Below are positions 26,427-35,688 of a DNA stretch of 64,000 bases, in pieces (position 1 is the stretch's first letter; every line of letters begins with the position of its first letter). This DNA is from Pectobacterium aquaticum (lineage in GTDB: Bacteria > Pseudomonadota > Gammaproteobacteria > Enterobacterales > Enterobacteriaceae). The translations under genes and the position numbers were made by a program. The stretch spans positions 3,968,001-4,032,000 of the forward strand of contig NZ_CP086253.1 of the NCBI RefSeq assembly GCF_003382565.3. The letters run 5' to 3'. Below the pieces are notes generated by a model. The model had not been told where the DNA came from. It made no database searches and saw only the letters and a list, made by a program, of their open reading frames with translations.

Positions 26427-26483
26427 TAAGCGCCCAGTGTGGAGCGATAAGGTAACCTCAGAAGACGCAATTTTGAGGCAAAA

Positions 26484-29036
26484 ATGAACAAAGTCAGACT
26501 CGCTGTTATCGGTAACGGGATGGTTGGCCACCGTTTTATCGAAGAGTTGCTGGATAAGGCTCCAACGTCCACCTACGATATTACCGTTTTTTGTGAAGAA
26601 CCCCGCGTTGCCTACGATCGTGTCCACCTCTCTTCTTACTTCGCGCACCACACGGTAGAAGAGCTCTCTTTAGTACGCGAAGGCTACTACGAAAAAAATG
26701 GCGTTAACGTCTTGCTCGGTGAACGCGCCATCACCATCAACCGCAGTGAAAAAGCCATTCACTCCAATTCCGGCCGTACCGTGTATTACGACAAGTTAGT
26801 CATGGCAACCGGCTCCTATCCGTGGATCCCGTCAATCAAAGGATCAAACGGGCAAGACTGTTTCGTGTACCGCACGATTGAAGACCTGAACGCCATCGAA
26901 AACTGCGCACGCCGCAGCAAACGCGGCGCGGTAATCGGCGGAGGTCTATTAGGTCTGGAAGCCGCTGGCGCACTGAAACACCTTGGCGTGGAAACGCACG
27001 TTATTGAGTTCGCCCCGGTGCTCATGGCCGAACAGCTGGATGCACAGGGCGGCGCCCTGCTGCAACGCAAGATTGAAAACATGGGTGTGCGTGTGCACAC
27101 CAGCAAGAATACGCAGGCCATTCAGCATTCCGGTCTGGAAAACCGCAAGACGATGGTGTTTGCCGACGGCAGCACGCTGGAAGTCGACTTCATCGTGTTC
27201 TCGACCGGTATCCGCGCACAGGACAAACTGGCGCGTCAGTGTGCGCTGGAAATCGGCCCACGCGGCGGTATCGCGATTAACGACTGGTGCCAAACCTCCG
27301 ACCCGGACGTCTACGCCATTGGCGAATGTGCCGCCTGGCAGGGCCGGCCATTTGGTCTCGTCGCCCCCGGCTACAAGATGGCGCAGGTTGCCGTCGACCA
27401 CCTGTTAGGGCATGAAAACCGATTCCAGGGTGCCGACATGAGCGCCAAGCTCAAGCTGATGGGCGTCGATGTCGGCGGGATTGGCGACGCACACGGCCAT
27501 ACGCCGGGTTCTCGCAGCTACATGTGGCTGGATGAAAATAAAGAAACCTACAAACGCCTGATCGTCAGCGCCGACAATAAAACGCTGCTCGGTGCTGTGC
27601 TGGTCGGCGACACGCGGGATTACGGCAACCTGCTGCAATTCATGCTGAACAAAATCCCGCTGCCGGATTCTCCTGAAGCGCTGATTCTTCCTGCGTCCGC
27701 TGGCAGTGCCAAACCGACTCTAGGTGTCGATGCTCTGCCAGAAAGTGCGCAAATCTGCTCCTGCTTCGACGTATCCAAAGGCGACATCATCAAAGCGATT
27801 AACGGCGGCTGTCATACCGTCGCGGCGCTTAAGGAAACCACCAAAGCCGGTACGGGCTGCGGCGGCTGTATCCCGCTGCTTACGCAGGTGTTGAACGCGG
27901 AACTCAGCAAACAGGGGATCGAAGTCAATAATCACCTGTGTGAACACTTCGCCTATTCGCGTCAGGAGCTATACCACCTGATCCAAATCGAAAAAATCAA
28001 AACGTTCGATCAACTGTTGGAGAAACACGGTTCAGGCTACGGCTGTGAGGTCTGTAAACCGACCGTGGCGTCCCTGCTAGCTTCCTGCTGGAACGAGTAC
28101 GTGCTCAAACCGCAGCATACGCCGTTGCAAGATTCCAACGATAACTTCCTCGGCAATATCCAGAAAGACGGCACTTACTCCGTGATCCCACGCTCCGCAG
28201 GCGGGGAAATCACACCGGATGGCCTGATCGCCATTGGTCGCATCGCGAAGCAATACAACCTGTACACCAAAATGACTGGCTCTCAGCGCATGGCGCTATT
28301 CGGCGTACAGAAAGACGACCTGCCTGACGTATGGTCTCAGCTCATCGAAGCCGGGTTTGAAACTGGCCACGCTTACGCCAAGGCATTACGTATGGCAAAA
28401 ACCTGCGTCGGCAGCACCTGGTGCCGCTTTGGCGTCGGCGACAGCGTAGGCTTTGGCGTCGAGCTGGAAAACCGCTACAAAGGCATCCGCACGCCGCACA
28501 AAATGAAGTTTGGCGTCTCCGGCTGTACACGGGAATGTGCAGAAGCGCAGGGTAAAGACGTGGGGATTATCGCCACCGAAAAAGGCTGGAACCTCTATGT
28601 ATGCGGCAACGGCGGGATGAAGCCGCGCCACGCCGACCTGCTGGCCGCCGACTTAGACCGCGAAACGGTAGTCCGCTATCTGGACCGCTTCATGATGTTC
28701 TACATTCGCACGGCCGATAAGCTTCAGCGTACGTCCGTCTGGCTGGATAATCTCGAAGGCGGCATCGACTATCTGCGCAATGTGATTGTGAAAGACAAAC
28801 TGGGCATTAACGATCGGCTTGAAGCGGATATCGCACGGTTGCGAGAAGGCTACGCCTGCGAATGGCAGGCGACGCTGGAAGATCCGGAAGCACAGAAACG
28901 CTTTGCCCACTTCATTAACAGTCCGGTACGTGACCCAAACGTGCAAATGGTGAGTGAACGTCAACAACACCGTCCAGCACGCCCTGCCGAGCGTATTCCG
29001 GTGAAACAGATTGAACTGGAAGGGGAAAGCGCATGA
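26484..29036 (+). CDS. nirB: NADH-dependent nitrite reductase large subunit NirB
   Basis: A cytoplasmic siroheme enzyme reducing nitrite to ammonia with NADH (850 aa, as in E. coli). The N-terminal FAD/NAD domain has GNGMVGHRF and GGGLLGLEAAG. A BFD-like [2Fe-2S] domain contains CSCFDV (about 425) and GTGCGGC (about 458). The sulfite/nitrite reductase half carries the siroheme/4Fe-4S cysteines in SGCTRECAEAQ (about 680) and LYVCGNGG. The ATG follows TTTTGAGGCAAAA. It overlaps nirD by 4 bases. Confidence 0.97.
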   Translation: MNKVRLAVIGNGMVGHRFIEELLDKAPTSTYDITVFCEEPRVAYDRVHLSSYFAHHTVEELSLVREGYYEKNGVNVLLGERAITINRSEKAIHSNSGRTVYYDKLVMATGSYPWIPSIKGSNGQDCFVYRTIEDLNAIENCARRSKRGAVIGGGLLGLEAAGALKHLGVETHVIEFAPVLMAEQLDAQGGALLQRKIENMGVRVHTSKNTQAIQHSGLENRKTMVFADGSTLEVDFIVFSTGIRAQDKLARQCALEIGPRGGIAINDWCQTSDPDVYAIGECAAWQGRPFGLVAPGYKMAQVAVDHLLGHENRFQGADMSAKLKLMGVDVGGIGDAHGHTPGSRSYMWLDENKETYKRLIVSADNKTLLGAVLVGDTRDYGNLLQFMLNKIPLPDSPEALILPASAGSAKPTLGVDALPESAQICSCFDVSKGDIIKAINGGCHTVAALKETTKAGTGCGGCIPLLTQVLNAELSKQGIEVNNHLCEHFAYSRQELYHLIQIEKIKTFDQLLEKHGSGYGCEVCKPTVASLLASCWNEYVLKPQHTPLQDSNDNFLGNIQKDGTYSVIPRSAGGEITPDGLIAIGRIAKQYNLYTKMTGSQRMALFGVQKDDLPDVWSQLIEAGFETGHAYAKALRMAKTCVGSTWCRFGVGDSVGFGVELENRYKGIRTPHKMKFGVSGCTRECAEAQGKDVGIIATEKGWNLYVCGNGGMKPRHADLLAADLDRETVVRYLDRFMMFYIRTADKLQRTSVWLDNLEGGIDYLRNVIVKDKLGINDRLEADIARLREGYACEWQATLEDPEAQKRFAHFINSPVRDPNVQMVSERQQHRPARPAERIPVKQIELEGESA

Positions 29037-29401
29037 GCCAGTGGACAACCGTATGTAAATTAGACGACATCCTGCCCGGCACTGGCGTTTGCGCCCTCGT
29101 CGAGCAGCAACAGATTGCCGTGTTCCGCCCACGTAACGATGAGCAGGTTTACGCCATCAGCAATATCGACCCGTTCGCGCAGGCGAGCGTATTAAGTCGC
29201 GGGATAGTGGGCGAGCATCAAGGCGATCTTTGGGTGGCAAGTCCATTGAAAAAACAGCATTTCCGCCTTTATGATGGCTTCTGTCTGGAGGATGGAGCCT
29301 ATTCTGTTGCAGCTTATGATACTCAGGTAACAAACGGTAATGTGCAAATATCCATCGCAGACCGTGACATCGCGGTTGATAATAGCCAACCATTACCCTA
29401 A
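29033..29401 (+). CDS. nirD: Nitrite reductase small subunit NirD
   Basis: A Rieske-fold small subunit (122 aa) that partners NirB. SQWTTVCKLDDILPGTGVCAL at the start and SVLSRGIVGEHQGDLWVASP are typical. As in E. coli NirD, the His/Cys ligands of a true Rieske cluster are not evident. The C-terminus is about 14 residues longer than the E. coli protein. The ATGA overlap with nirB indicates coupled translation. nirC, the nitrite channel gene that follows in E. coli, is absent. Confidence 0.95.
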   Translation: MSQWTTVCKLDDILPGTGVCALVEQQQIAVFRPRNDEQVYAISNIDPFAQASVLSRGIVGEHQGDLWVASPLKKQHFRLYDGFCLEDGAYSVAAYDTQVTNGNVQISIADRDIAVDNSQPLP

Positions 29402-29427
29402 TAACCTGAGCTTTCAAGAGGCGTTAC

Positions 29428-30807
29428 ATGGATTACCTGCCAATATTCTGTCAGTTGCACGATAAACCTTGTCTATTGGTAGGAGGGGGGGAAATAGCCG
29501 AGCGCAAAGCCCGGCTATTGCTGGATGCTGGCGCAGTGATTACCGTCAATGCGCTCGATTTTAACGATCAATTTCGGGCGTGGGAGCAGGATGCTCAATT
29601 AACGCTGGTACAAGGCACTTTCGATCCCACGTTACTGGACGCGGTGTGGCTGGTGATTGCCGCCACTGACGATCAGGACGTCAATAACCATGTCTATGCC
29701 AGCGCCAGTGAGCGCCGGATTTTCTGTAACGTGGTGGATTCACCAGAACGCGCCAGCTTCATTATGCCGTCGATCATCGACCGTTCACCGCTGATGGTCG
29801 CGGTGTCTTCTGGCGGTGCCGCACCGGTATTGGCTCGACTACTGCGGGAAAAACTGGAAAGTATTCTGCCGCAAAATCTCGGTAAGCTGGCGACATACGC
29901 AGGTGAATTGCGCAGTCGGGTCAAAAGCCGGTTCCGCAATATGAGCGCACGCCGCCGCTTCTGGGAAAAGCTCTTCGTACACGATCGGCTGGCGCAGGCG
30001 CTGGCCAATGACAATAGCCAGAGCGTTCAACAACTGACGGAACTGCTTTTCTCCGCGCCGCTCGATGACCGGGGTGAAGTCACGCTGGTCGGCGCAGGGC
30101 CGGGCGATGCGGGATTGCTGACGTTGAAAGGCCTACAGCATCTCCAGCAGGCCGACATCGTCGTTTACGATCGACTGGTGTCGAAAGAGATTCTCAACCT
30201 GTCACGCCGCGACGCCGAGCGAATCTTCGTCGGCAAAGCCTCTGGCTATCACAGCGTTCCTCAGGATCACATCAATCAACTGCTGGAAGAAAAGGCACGC
30301 GCCGGTCATCGGGTCGTTAGGCTGAAAGGCGGTGACCCCTTTATCTTCGGCCGTGGAGCCGAAGAGCTGGAGCACCTGCAACAGGCAGGAATACCGTTCT
30401 CCGTCGTGCCCGGAATTACGGCCGCGTCGGGCTGTTCAGCCTACAGCGGTATCCCGCTCACCCATCGCGATCACTCACAGGGCGTAAGGCTGATCACCGG
30501 ACACGTCAAGCATGATACCGATCTGGACTGGTCCAGCCTCGCCGCGGAAAAACAGACGCTGGTGTTTTACATGGGGCTTCAGCAGGCTGAGCACATTCAA
30601 AGTAAGCTCATCGAACAGCAGTTACCGGAAACCGTGCCTGTCGCGATTATCGAAAACGGCACTTCAACCAAACAGCGCGTTCTGAGTGGACAGCTCTCCC
30701 AACTGCGCGAATTAGCGCAGCAGGCCAGCAGCCCGAGTTTGATCATCATCGGCAACGTTGTCGGGCTGCGGGAAAAATTGAGCTGGTTCTCTGACCAGAC
30801 AGCATAA
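29428..30807 (+). CDS. cysG: Siroheme synthase CysG
   Basis: A trifunctional enzyme (459 aa) making siroheme from uroporphyrinogen III, the cofactor of NirB and sulfite reductase. The N-terminal half is the precorrin-2 dehydrogenase/ferrochelatase (LLVGGGEIAERKARLLLDAG near residue 14). The C-terminal half is the SAM uroporphyrinogen methyltransferase, with VGAGPGDAGLLTLKG near 216 and VRLKGGDPFIFGRG. It lies 26 bases after nirD and presumably in the same transcript. Confidence 0.96.
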   Translation: MDYLPIFCQLHDKPCLLVGGGEIAERKARLLLDAGAVITVNALDFNDQFRAWEQDAQLTLVQGTFDPTLLDAVWLVIAATDDQDVNNHVYASASERRIFCNVVDSPERASFIMPSIIDRSPLMVAVSSGGAAPVLARLLREKLESILPQNLGKLATYAGELRSRVKSRFRNMSARRRFWEKLFVHDRLAQALANDNSQSVQQLTELLFSAPLDDRGEVTLVGAGPGDAGLLTLKGLQHLQQADIVVYDRLVSKEILNLSRRDAERIFVGKASGYHSVPQDHINQLLEEKARAGHRVVRLKGGDPFIFGRGAEELEHLQQAGIPFSVVPGITAASGCSAYSGIPLTHRDHSQGVRLITGHVKHDTDLDWSSLAAEKQTLVFYMGLQQAEHIQSKLIEQQLPETVPVAIIENGTSTKQRVLSGQLSQLRELAQQASSPSLIIIGNVVGLREKLSWFSDQTA

Positions 30808-30831
30808 TCCTCTCCCTATCGCACTACTCAC

Positions 30832-30861
30832 CCGCTATCCGCTCTGCCGGATAGCGGTTAT
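30832..30861 (+). terminator. Hairpin after cysG
   Basis: CCGCTATCCG-CTCTGC-CGGATAGCGG is a perfect 10-bp stem followed by TTATT, 25 bases after the cysG stop. It likely ends the nir-cysG transcript, although the T-run is short. Confidence 0.7.
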
Positions 30862-30982
30862 TGCACCATCATAATGCAATACCCCGTCAGATAGCATAAC
30901 AATGCACTATTTTGAACATACCCCCTTACAAAATGTCACTTTAATGCTTTACCGCAGGCCACATCTGCCTTATTTTGACTAG

Positions 30983-31902
30983 GCCGTGTCCCTTAACTTA
31001 ACAACCGTTTTAAAAATAACCTGATCGCTCCCAGTTTTAGCATACTCAGGTAGTTTCTGGCTGTTTTCTCCGAGCGGGTGGCAATACGGCGATTTTCTTT
31101 AAGTATCGCAAAGCAGCGCTCCACGACATTGCGTTTTTTGTACAGGCGCGTGTCGAGGGGGCGACGTCCGTCCTGACTGGCCTTCTCATTCGATTTAAAC
31201 GGAATAACCGCTTTTATTCCTTTCATTTTCAAATGAATGCGAAGGTTTTTACCTGAATAACCCTTATCCGCCAGCACCGCTTTCGGACGTGATTTCAGGT
31301 GCCCGCTTTTTCGGATAATCCCGACCCGGTTGAGCAACCTTTCCGCGTATCGGCTTTCGTGGGCCTGTCCACCGCTCAGGCAAAAACTCAGTGGTAATCC
31401 TGTGCCATCTGTCGCCAGATGGATTTTGGTGCCAAAGCCGCCGCGAGAGCGACCCAGCCCATGGTCCTCGCATTCATCGGGATGTTTTTTTTCGCACCCG
31501 CGGCCGCTTTCAGGGCGCGAACGTTACTGCCATCCAGCGCGATAACATCCCAGTCAATCAGCGCTTTTTCATCCAGAATCTGGAGTAATTTATTGAAAAT
31601 GCTGTTCATTATTCCGGCTTTAGACCACCGATTGAAGCGGTTGTAAATGGTTTTCCATTGACCATAACGCTCAGGTAAATCCCGCCAGGGTGCGCCAGAG
31701 CAAAGCACCCAAAATATGCCATTCATGACATGTCTGTGCGCAAAATAAGGACGCCCGCCTCGGGAAGAGCCTCTTTCAGGTGGCAGCATGGGAGAAATCA
31801 ACGCCCAGGCGTCATCGGGAAAATCGTAACGAGCCAAATTAAAGGACTTTTTGTGGTGAAATCATGTCCCTGATTGTACAAAAAATAGTTACGGGACACA
31901 CC
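30983..31902 (-). mobile_element. IS5-family insertion sequence (IS427-like group), 920 bp
   Basis: The ends form imperfect inverted repeats: left GCCGTGTCCCTTAACTTAAC and the right end read inward GGTGTGTCCCGTAACTATTT. CTAG flanks both sides (30979-30982 and 31903-31906), as expected for an IS5-type target. Two overlapping reading phases encode a DDE transposase joined by a -1 frameshift. Both ends and both ORFs look complete. A pair of copies probably recombined here, since the flanking gene has lost its 5' part. Confidence 0.88.
30993..31837 (-). CDS. IS5-family transposase (orfA-orfB, -1 programmed frameshift)
   Basis: orfA (31837 down to 31388) begins MARYDFPDDAWALISPMLPP and contains the first catalytic region WDVIALDGSNVRA. 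At 31485-31492 the minus strand has a run of eight A. Slipping -1 there joins orfA to a frame open without stops to 30993. That frame carries GFGTKIHLATDG, VLADKGYSGK and the NVVERCFAILKENRR segment with the final catalytic glutamate. This is the usual IS427-group arrangement, so the element may still be active. Confidence 0.85.
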
Positions 31903-33126
31903 CTAGGTGAATTCGGCGAAGGTCTGCCGATTATCGCCATTCTGGGTGAATACGATGCGCTGCCGGGCCTGAGCCAGCAGGCGAATGTCGCTGAGCCAAA
32001 ACCGCTGGAAAACGGTGGCAATGGCCACGGTTGCGGGCACAATCTACTCGGTACCGCAGCGCTACAGGCGGCAACGGCAGTGAAAGATTATCTGCAAAAG
32101 CACGCACTGGCTGGAACCGTGCGCTTTTACGGCTGCCCTGCGGAAGAAGGCGGATCGTCCAAAGGTTTTATGGTTAAGGAAGGCGTTTTTGACGACGTCG
32201 ATATCGCCCTCTGCTGGCACCCAGCAACCTTCACCGGCGTCAACAGCCCGGTCTCGCTGGCCTGTAACGAACTGAATTTTCACTTCAAAGGTCGTGCAGC
32301 TCATGCCGCCAGCAGCCCACATCTGGGACGCAGCGCGCTGGATGCCGTGGAACTCATGAACGTTGGCGTGAATTACATGCGCGAGCACATGCCGTCCTCC
32401 GCCCGCATCCACTATGCGATTACCGACAGCGGCGGCCACGCCCCGAACGTCGTTCAGGCCAACGCTACCGTGCGTTACCTCGTACGGGCACGTCAATTGC
32501 CGGAACTGCACCAGTTAGTCAAACGCGTGAAGAAAATTGCCGAAGGCGCGGCGCTGATGACGGAAACCGAAGTCCGCAGCGAAGTGATTAGCGGTGATGC
32601 CAATCTGCTGGCGAACCCGCCGCTGGAAGCGCGTATGCACGAACATCTGCTGGCGCTCGGCCCGATACCGTTCGATGACGAAGACCGCAAAATGGCAGCG
32701 ATGTTCCAGACCGCGCTGAGCGCCGAAGACATTGCCGAATCCTACGCGCGTTTCGGCGTTAAACCGCAGCCGGGTTTAACGCTGCATGACGGAATTTATC
32801 CTCTGTATAGCCCGAATGATGCTTTCATCGGTTCTACGGACGTGGGGACGGTCAGTTGGGTTGTGCCAACCGTGCAGATTCGCAGCGCCACTTACGCCAT
32901 CGGCACACCAGCGCATTCATGGCAGTTGGTCGCACAGGGGAAAACTGGGGCCGCACACAAAGGCACGGAATACGCAGCGAAAGCAATGGCCTCACTGGCT
33001 ATCGATCTGCTGGCCACGCCCGAACTGATTGCACAGGCAAAAGCCGACCACCAGAAAAGATTGCAGCAGACACCGTTTGAGAACCCGATTCCAGACGACG
33101 TATTTCCGCCTATCCCACGGGGATAA
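31903..33126 (+). pseudogene. 5'-truncated M20 peptidase, p-aminobenzoyl-glutamate hydrolase AbgB-like
   Basis: The remnant starts inside a conserved strand (GEFGEGLPIIAILGEYDAL) directly at the IS edge. It continues through metal-binding motifs GHGCGHNLLG, GCPAEEGGSSKGF and HAASSPHLGRSALD to a normal C-terminus. Compared with AbgB (about 480 aa) roughly the first 65-70 residues are missing. They are not on the other side of the IS. An ATG at 31864 within the IS is in frame and could express a 420-residue product, but the N-terminal substrate and dimer region would be altered. Confidence 0.82.
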
Positions 33127-33165
33127 GAGGCCGATTCGCAGGGATAGATAAGCAGTAGCAGGAAA

Positions 33166-33190
33166 CCGTCAGGAGAGAGCCTCCTGACGG
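33166..33190. terminator. Hairpin between the truncated AbgB-like gene and trpS
   Basis: CCGTCAGGAG-AGAGC-CTCCTGACGG is a perfect 10-bp stem between two convergent genes. On the minus strand it is followed by TTTCC, on the plus strand by TAATTAA. It probably serves both genes and would end the long aroK-to-trpS transcript. Confidence 0.7.
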
Positions 33191-33200
33191 TAATTAAGAG

Positions 33201-34205
33201 TTACGGACGGCCAACAAAACCGATAGCGTCGTAGACTTTCTTCAGCGTTTCCTGTGCGCGAGCACTCGCTTTGTCAGCCCCTTCGCGCATGATCTGTTGC
33301 AGGAAAGCCTCATCGTTACGGTAACGGTGATAACGCTCTTGCAGCTCAGACAGCATACCGGATACGGCATCCGCCACCGCGCCTTTCAGGTGACCATACA
33401 TCTGGCCGTTAAATTCCTGCTCCAGCTCAGGGATGGTTTTTCCCGTCACGCCGGACAGAATATCCAACAGGTTGGATACCCCAGCTTTATTCGCAACATC
33501 ATAGCGCACGACTGGCGGCTCATCGGAATCCGTCATCGCGCGTTTGATCTTCTTCGCCACCGCTTTCGGATCTTCCAGCAGCCCGATAACGTTATTGCGA
33601 TTATCGTCAGACTTTGACATCTTCTTGGTCGGTTCTAGCAGCGACATCACGCGGGCGCCCGATTTCGGAATGAACGGCTCTGGTACTTTGAAAATGTCGC
33701 CATACAGACTGTTGAAACGCTGCCCGACGTCACGGCTCAGCTCCAGATGCTGTTTCTGATCTTCACCCACCGGCACCTGATTCGTTTGGTACAGCAGGAT
33801 ATCCGCCGCCATCAGCACGGGATAACTAAACAGGCCGGCGTTGATGTTCTCTTCGTAACGCGCGGATTTATCCTTGAACTGCGTCATGCGGCTCAGTTCG
33901 CCGAAATACGCGTAGCAGTTCAGTATCCAGCTCAGTTGGCTGTGCTCAGGCACGTGCGACTGAACAAAAATGGTGCTCTTTTTCGGATCGATGCCACAGG
34001 CCAGATACAGCGCCAGCGTATCCAGCGTCGCTTTTCTCAGCGCCTGCGGATCCTGACGTACCGTGATGGCATGCAAATCCACAATGCAATAGATGCAGTC
34101 GTAATCGTCCTGCATGTTGACCCACTGACGTAACGCCCCCATGTAGTTACCAATGGTCAATTCACCAGACGGCTGCGCACCGCTAAATACAATGGGCTTG
34201 CTCAT
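33201..34205 (-). CDS. trpS: Tryptophanyl-tRNA synthetase TrpS
   Basis: A class I aminoacyl-tRNA synthetase charging tRNA-Trp (334 aa, same as E. coli). The HIGH-like motif is TIGN at about residues 17-20 (AQPSGELTIGNYMGAL) and KMSKS is at about 195. It is the last gene of the dam superoperon and overlaps the gph stop by 4 bases. Confidence 0.97.
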   Translation of the reverse strand: MSKPIVFSGAQPSGELTIGNYMGALRQWVNMQDDYDCIYCIVDLHAITVRQDPQALRKATLDTLALYLACGIDPKKSTIFVQSHVPEHSQLSWILNCYAYFGELSRMTQFKDKSARYEENINAGLFSYPVLMAADILLYQTNQVPVGEDQKQHLELSRDVGQRFNSLYGDIFKVPEPFIPKSGARVMSLLEPTKKMSKSDDNRNNVIGLLEDPKAVAKKIKRAMTDSDEPPVVRYDVANKAGVSNLLDILSGVTGKTIPELEQEFNGQMYGHLKGAVADAVSGMLSELQERYHRYRNDEAFLQQIMREGADKASARAQETLKKVYDAIGFVGRP

Positions 34206-34906
34206 ACTAAGGGTTCCTGATTGTGTGAAGAAGAATGCCCGATCAGGGGCAAAATATCGGCAAAACGATCCAGAACGATATCCGGCTGACTCAGCTCGAT
34301 CGCTTCACCATAGTTATAACCATACGTCATGCCGATACTGCGGCAGCTCGCCGCCTGTGCCGCCTGAATATCATTGCGGGAGTCGCCGACGAACAGGAGT
34401 TCGCTGGCACGCAGCCCCAGCTTACCGAGTACCAGATAGAGCGGCGCAGGATGCGGCTTTTTCACAATAACGTCATCGCCACCGATGATCAGCGAGAAAT
34501 AGTCGCCAATCCCTAGGCCTGCCAAGAGCGGGGCAACGAACGGCGTGGGTTTATTGGTCACCACCGCCATCGGAACGCCCTGCTGCGCCAACTGCGCCAG
34601 CGTCTCTTTTACCTGTGGAAACAGCGTGCTGCCACTATCCACCGTCTGCGCATAATAGACATCGAACCGCTCACGGGTTTCTTGCAAGCGTGCACCTGTA
34701 GGCTCAACACCAGCCCAGCGCAGCGCCCGTTCAACCATCACATCCGCGCCGTTACCAATCCAGGTTGCGACACGCGCTTCACCCGCGGCAGGCAACGACT
34801 GCGCCACTAAGGCCTGATCGATCGCCGCCGCCAGACCCGGTGCGCTGTGAATCAGCGTCCCGTCCAAATCAAAAGCTAATCCGCGAACTGCGGTTAATTC
34901 AGTCAT
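34202..34906 (-). CDS. gph: Phosphoglycolate phosphatase Gph
   Basis: A HAD-superfamily phosphatase (234 aa) that removes 2-phosphoglycolate formed during repair of oxidatively damaged DNA ends. The nucleophile motif is FDLDGTLIHS near residue 11, motif II is VVTNKPTPF and motif III/IV is FVGDSRNDIQAA. The start at 34906 (MTELTAVRG) is chosen over a frame 36 codons longer that runs into rpe. It overlaps rpe by 8 bases. Confidence 0.95.
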   Translation of the reverse strand: MTELTAVRGLAFDLDGTLIHSAPGLAAAIDQALVAQSLPAAGEARVATWIGNGADVMVERALRWAGVEPTGARLQETRERFDVYYAQTVDSGSTLFPQVKETLAQLAQQGVPMAVVTNKPTPFVAPLLAGLGIGDYFSLIIGGDDVIVKKPHPAPLYLVLGKLGLRASELLFVGDSRNDIQAAQAASCRSIGMTYGYNYGEAIELSQPDIVLDRFADILPLIGHSSSHNQEPLV

Positions 34907-35576
34907 GTGTCGTCCTTGAAATTTCACTACGCATTTGATCAATGACGGCACGGTAATCTGGATGACCAAAAATAGCCGAGCCCGCCACAAACATATCGGC
35001 GCCCGCTTCAGCAATCGCGCCGATATTTTCTACTTTTACGCCGCCATCAACTTCCAGTCGAATGTCGTAACCGCTGTCGTCGATCAAGCGACGAACCTGA
35101 CGCAGTTTATCCAGCGTGCTGGGAATAAAGGACTGGCCGCCAAATCCAGGGTTAACCGACATCAGCAGAATGATGTCCAGCTTATCCATGACGTAATCGA
35201 GATAACTTAGCGGCGTCGCTGGATTAAACACCAAACCAGCTTTGCAGCCGTGATCTTTAATCAGCTGCAATGAACGATCGAGATGATCCGTGGCTTCGGG
35301 ATGAAAGGTAATGAAACTGGCACCCGCGTTGGCGAAATCCGGGATGATACGATCAACCGGTTTCACCATCAGGTGAACGTCAATCGGCGCGGTAATGCCG
35401 TAATCGCGCAGGGATTTCAGGACCAGCGGGCCAATCGTCAAATTTGGCACATAGTGGTTATCCATGACATCAAAATGGACCACATCCGCCCCAGCAGCCA
35501 ATACGTTAGCGGTATCTTCACCAAGACGGGCAAAATCAGCCGACAAAATGGACGGCGCGATTAAAAACGGTTTCAT
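34899..35576 (-). CDS. rpe: Ribulose-5-phosphate 3-epimerase Rpe
   Basis: A pentose phosphate pathway enzyme (225 aa, TIM barrel) interconverting ribulose-5-P and xylulose-5-P. Visible motifs are APSILSADFARLGED at the start, VVHFDVMDNHYVPN, VNPGFGGQSFIP and EVDGGVKVENI, containing metal and catalytic aspartates. It is followed by gph with an 8-base overlap and preceded by dam. Confidence 0.97.
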   Translation of the reverse strand: MKPFLIAPSILSADFARLGEDTANVLAAGADVVHFDVMDNHYVPNLTIGPLVLKSLRDYGITAPIDVHLMVKPVDRIIPDFANAGASFITFHPEATDHLDRSLQLIKDHGCKAGLVFNPATPLSYLDYVMDKLDIILLMSVNPGFGGQSFIPSTLDKLRQVRRLIDDSGYDIRLEVDGGVKVENIGAIAEAGADMFVAGSAIFGHPDYRAVIDQMRSEISRTTHD

Positions 35577-35688
35577 TCATTTCTCCAAACGATAAAGTCT
35601 GAATGCCTGCGGGTAACCTCTTCCCGGCTAATAACGCCTCTCAGACGGCATTAGCCGATTCACCGCGCTCTGTTTACCCCAAACGGTA

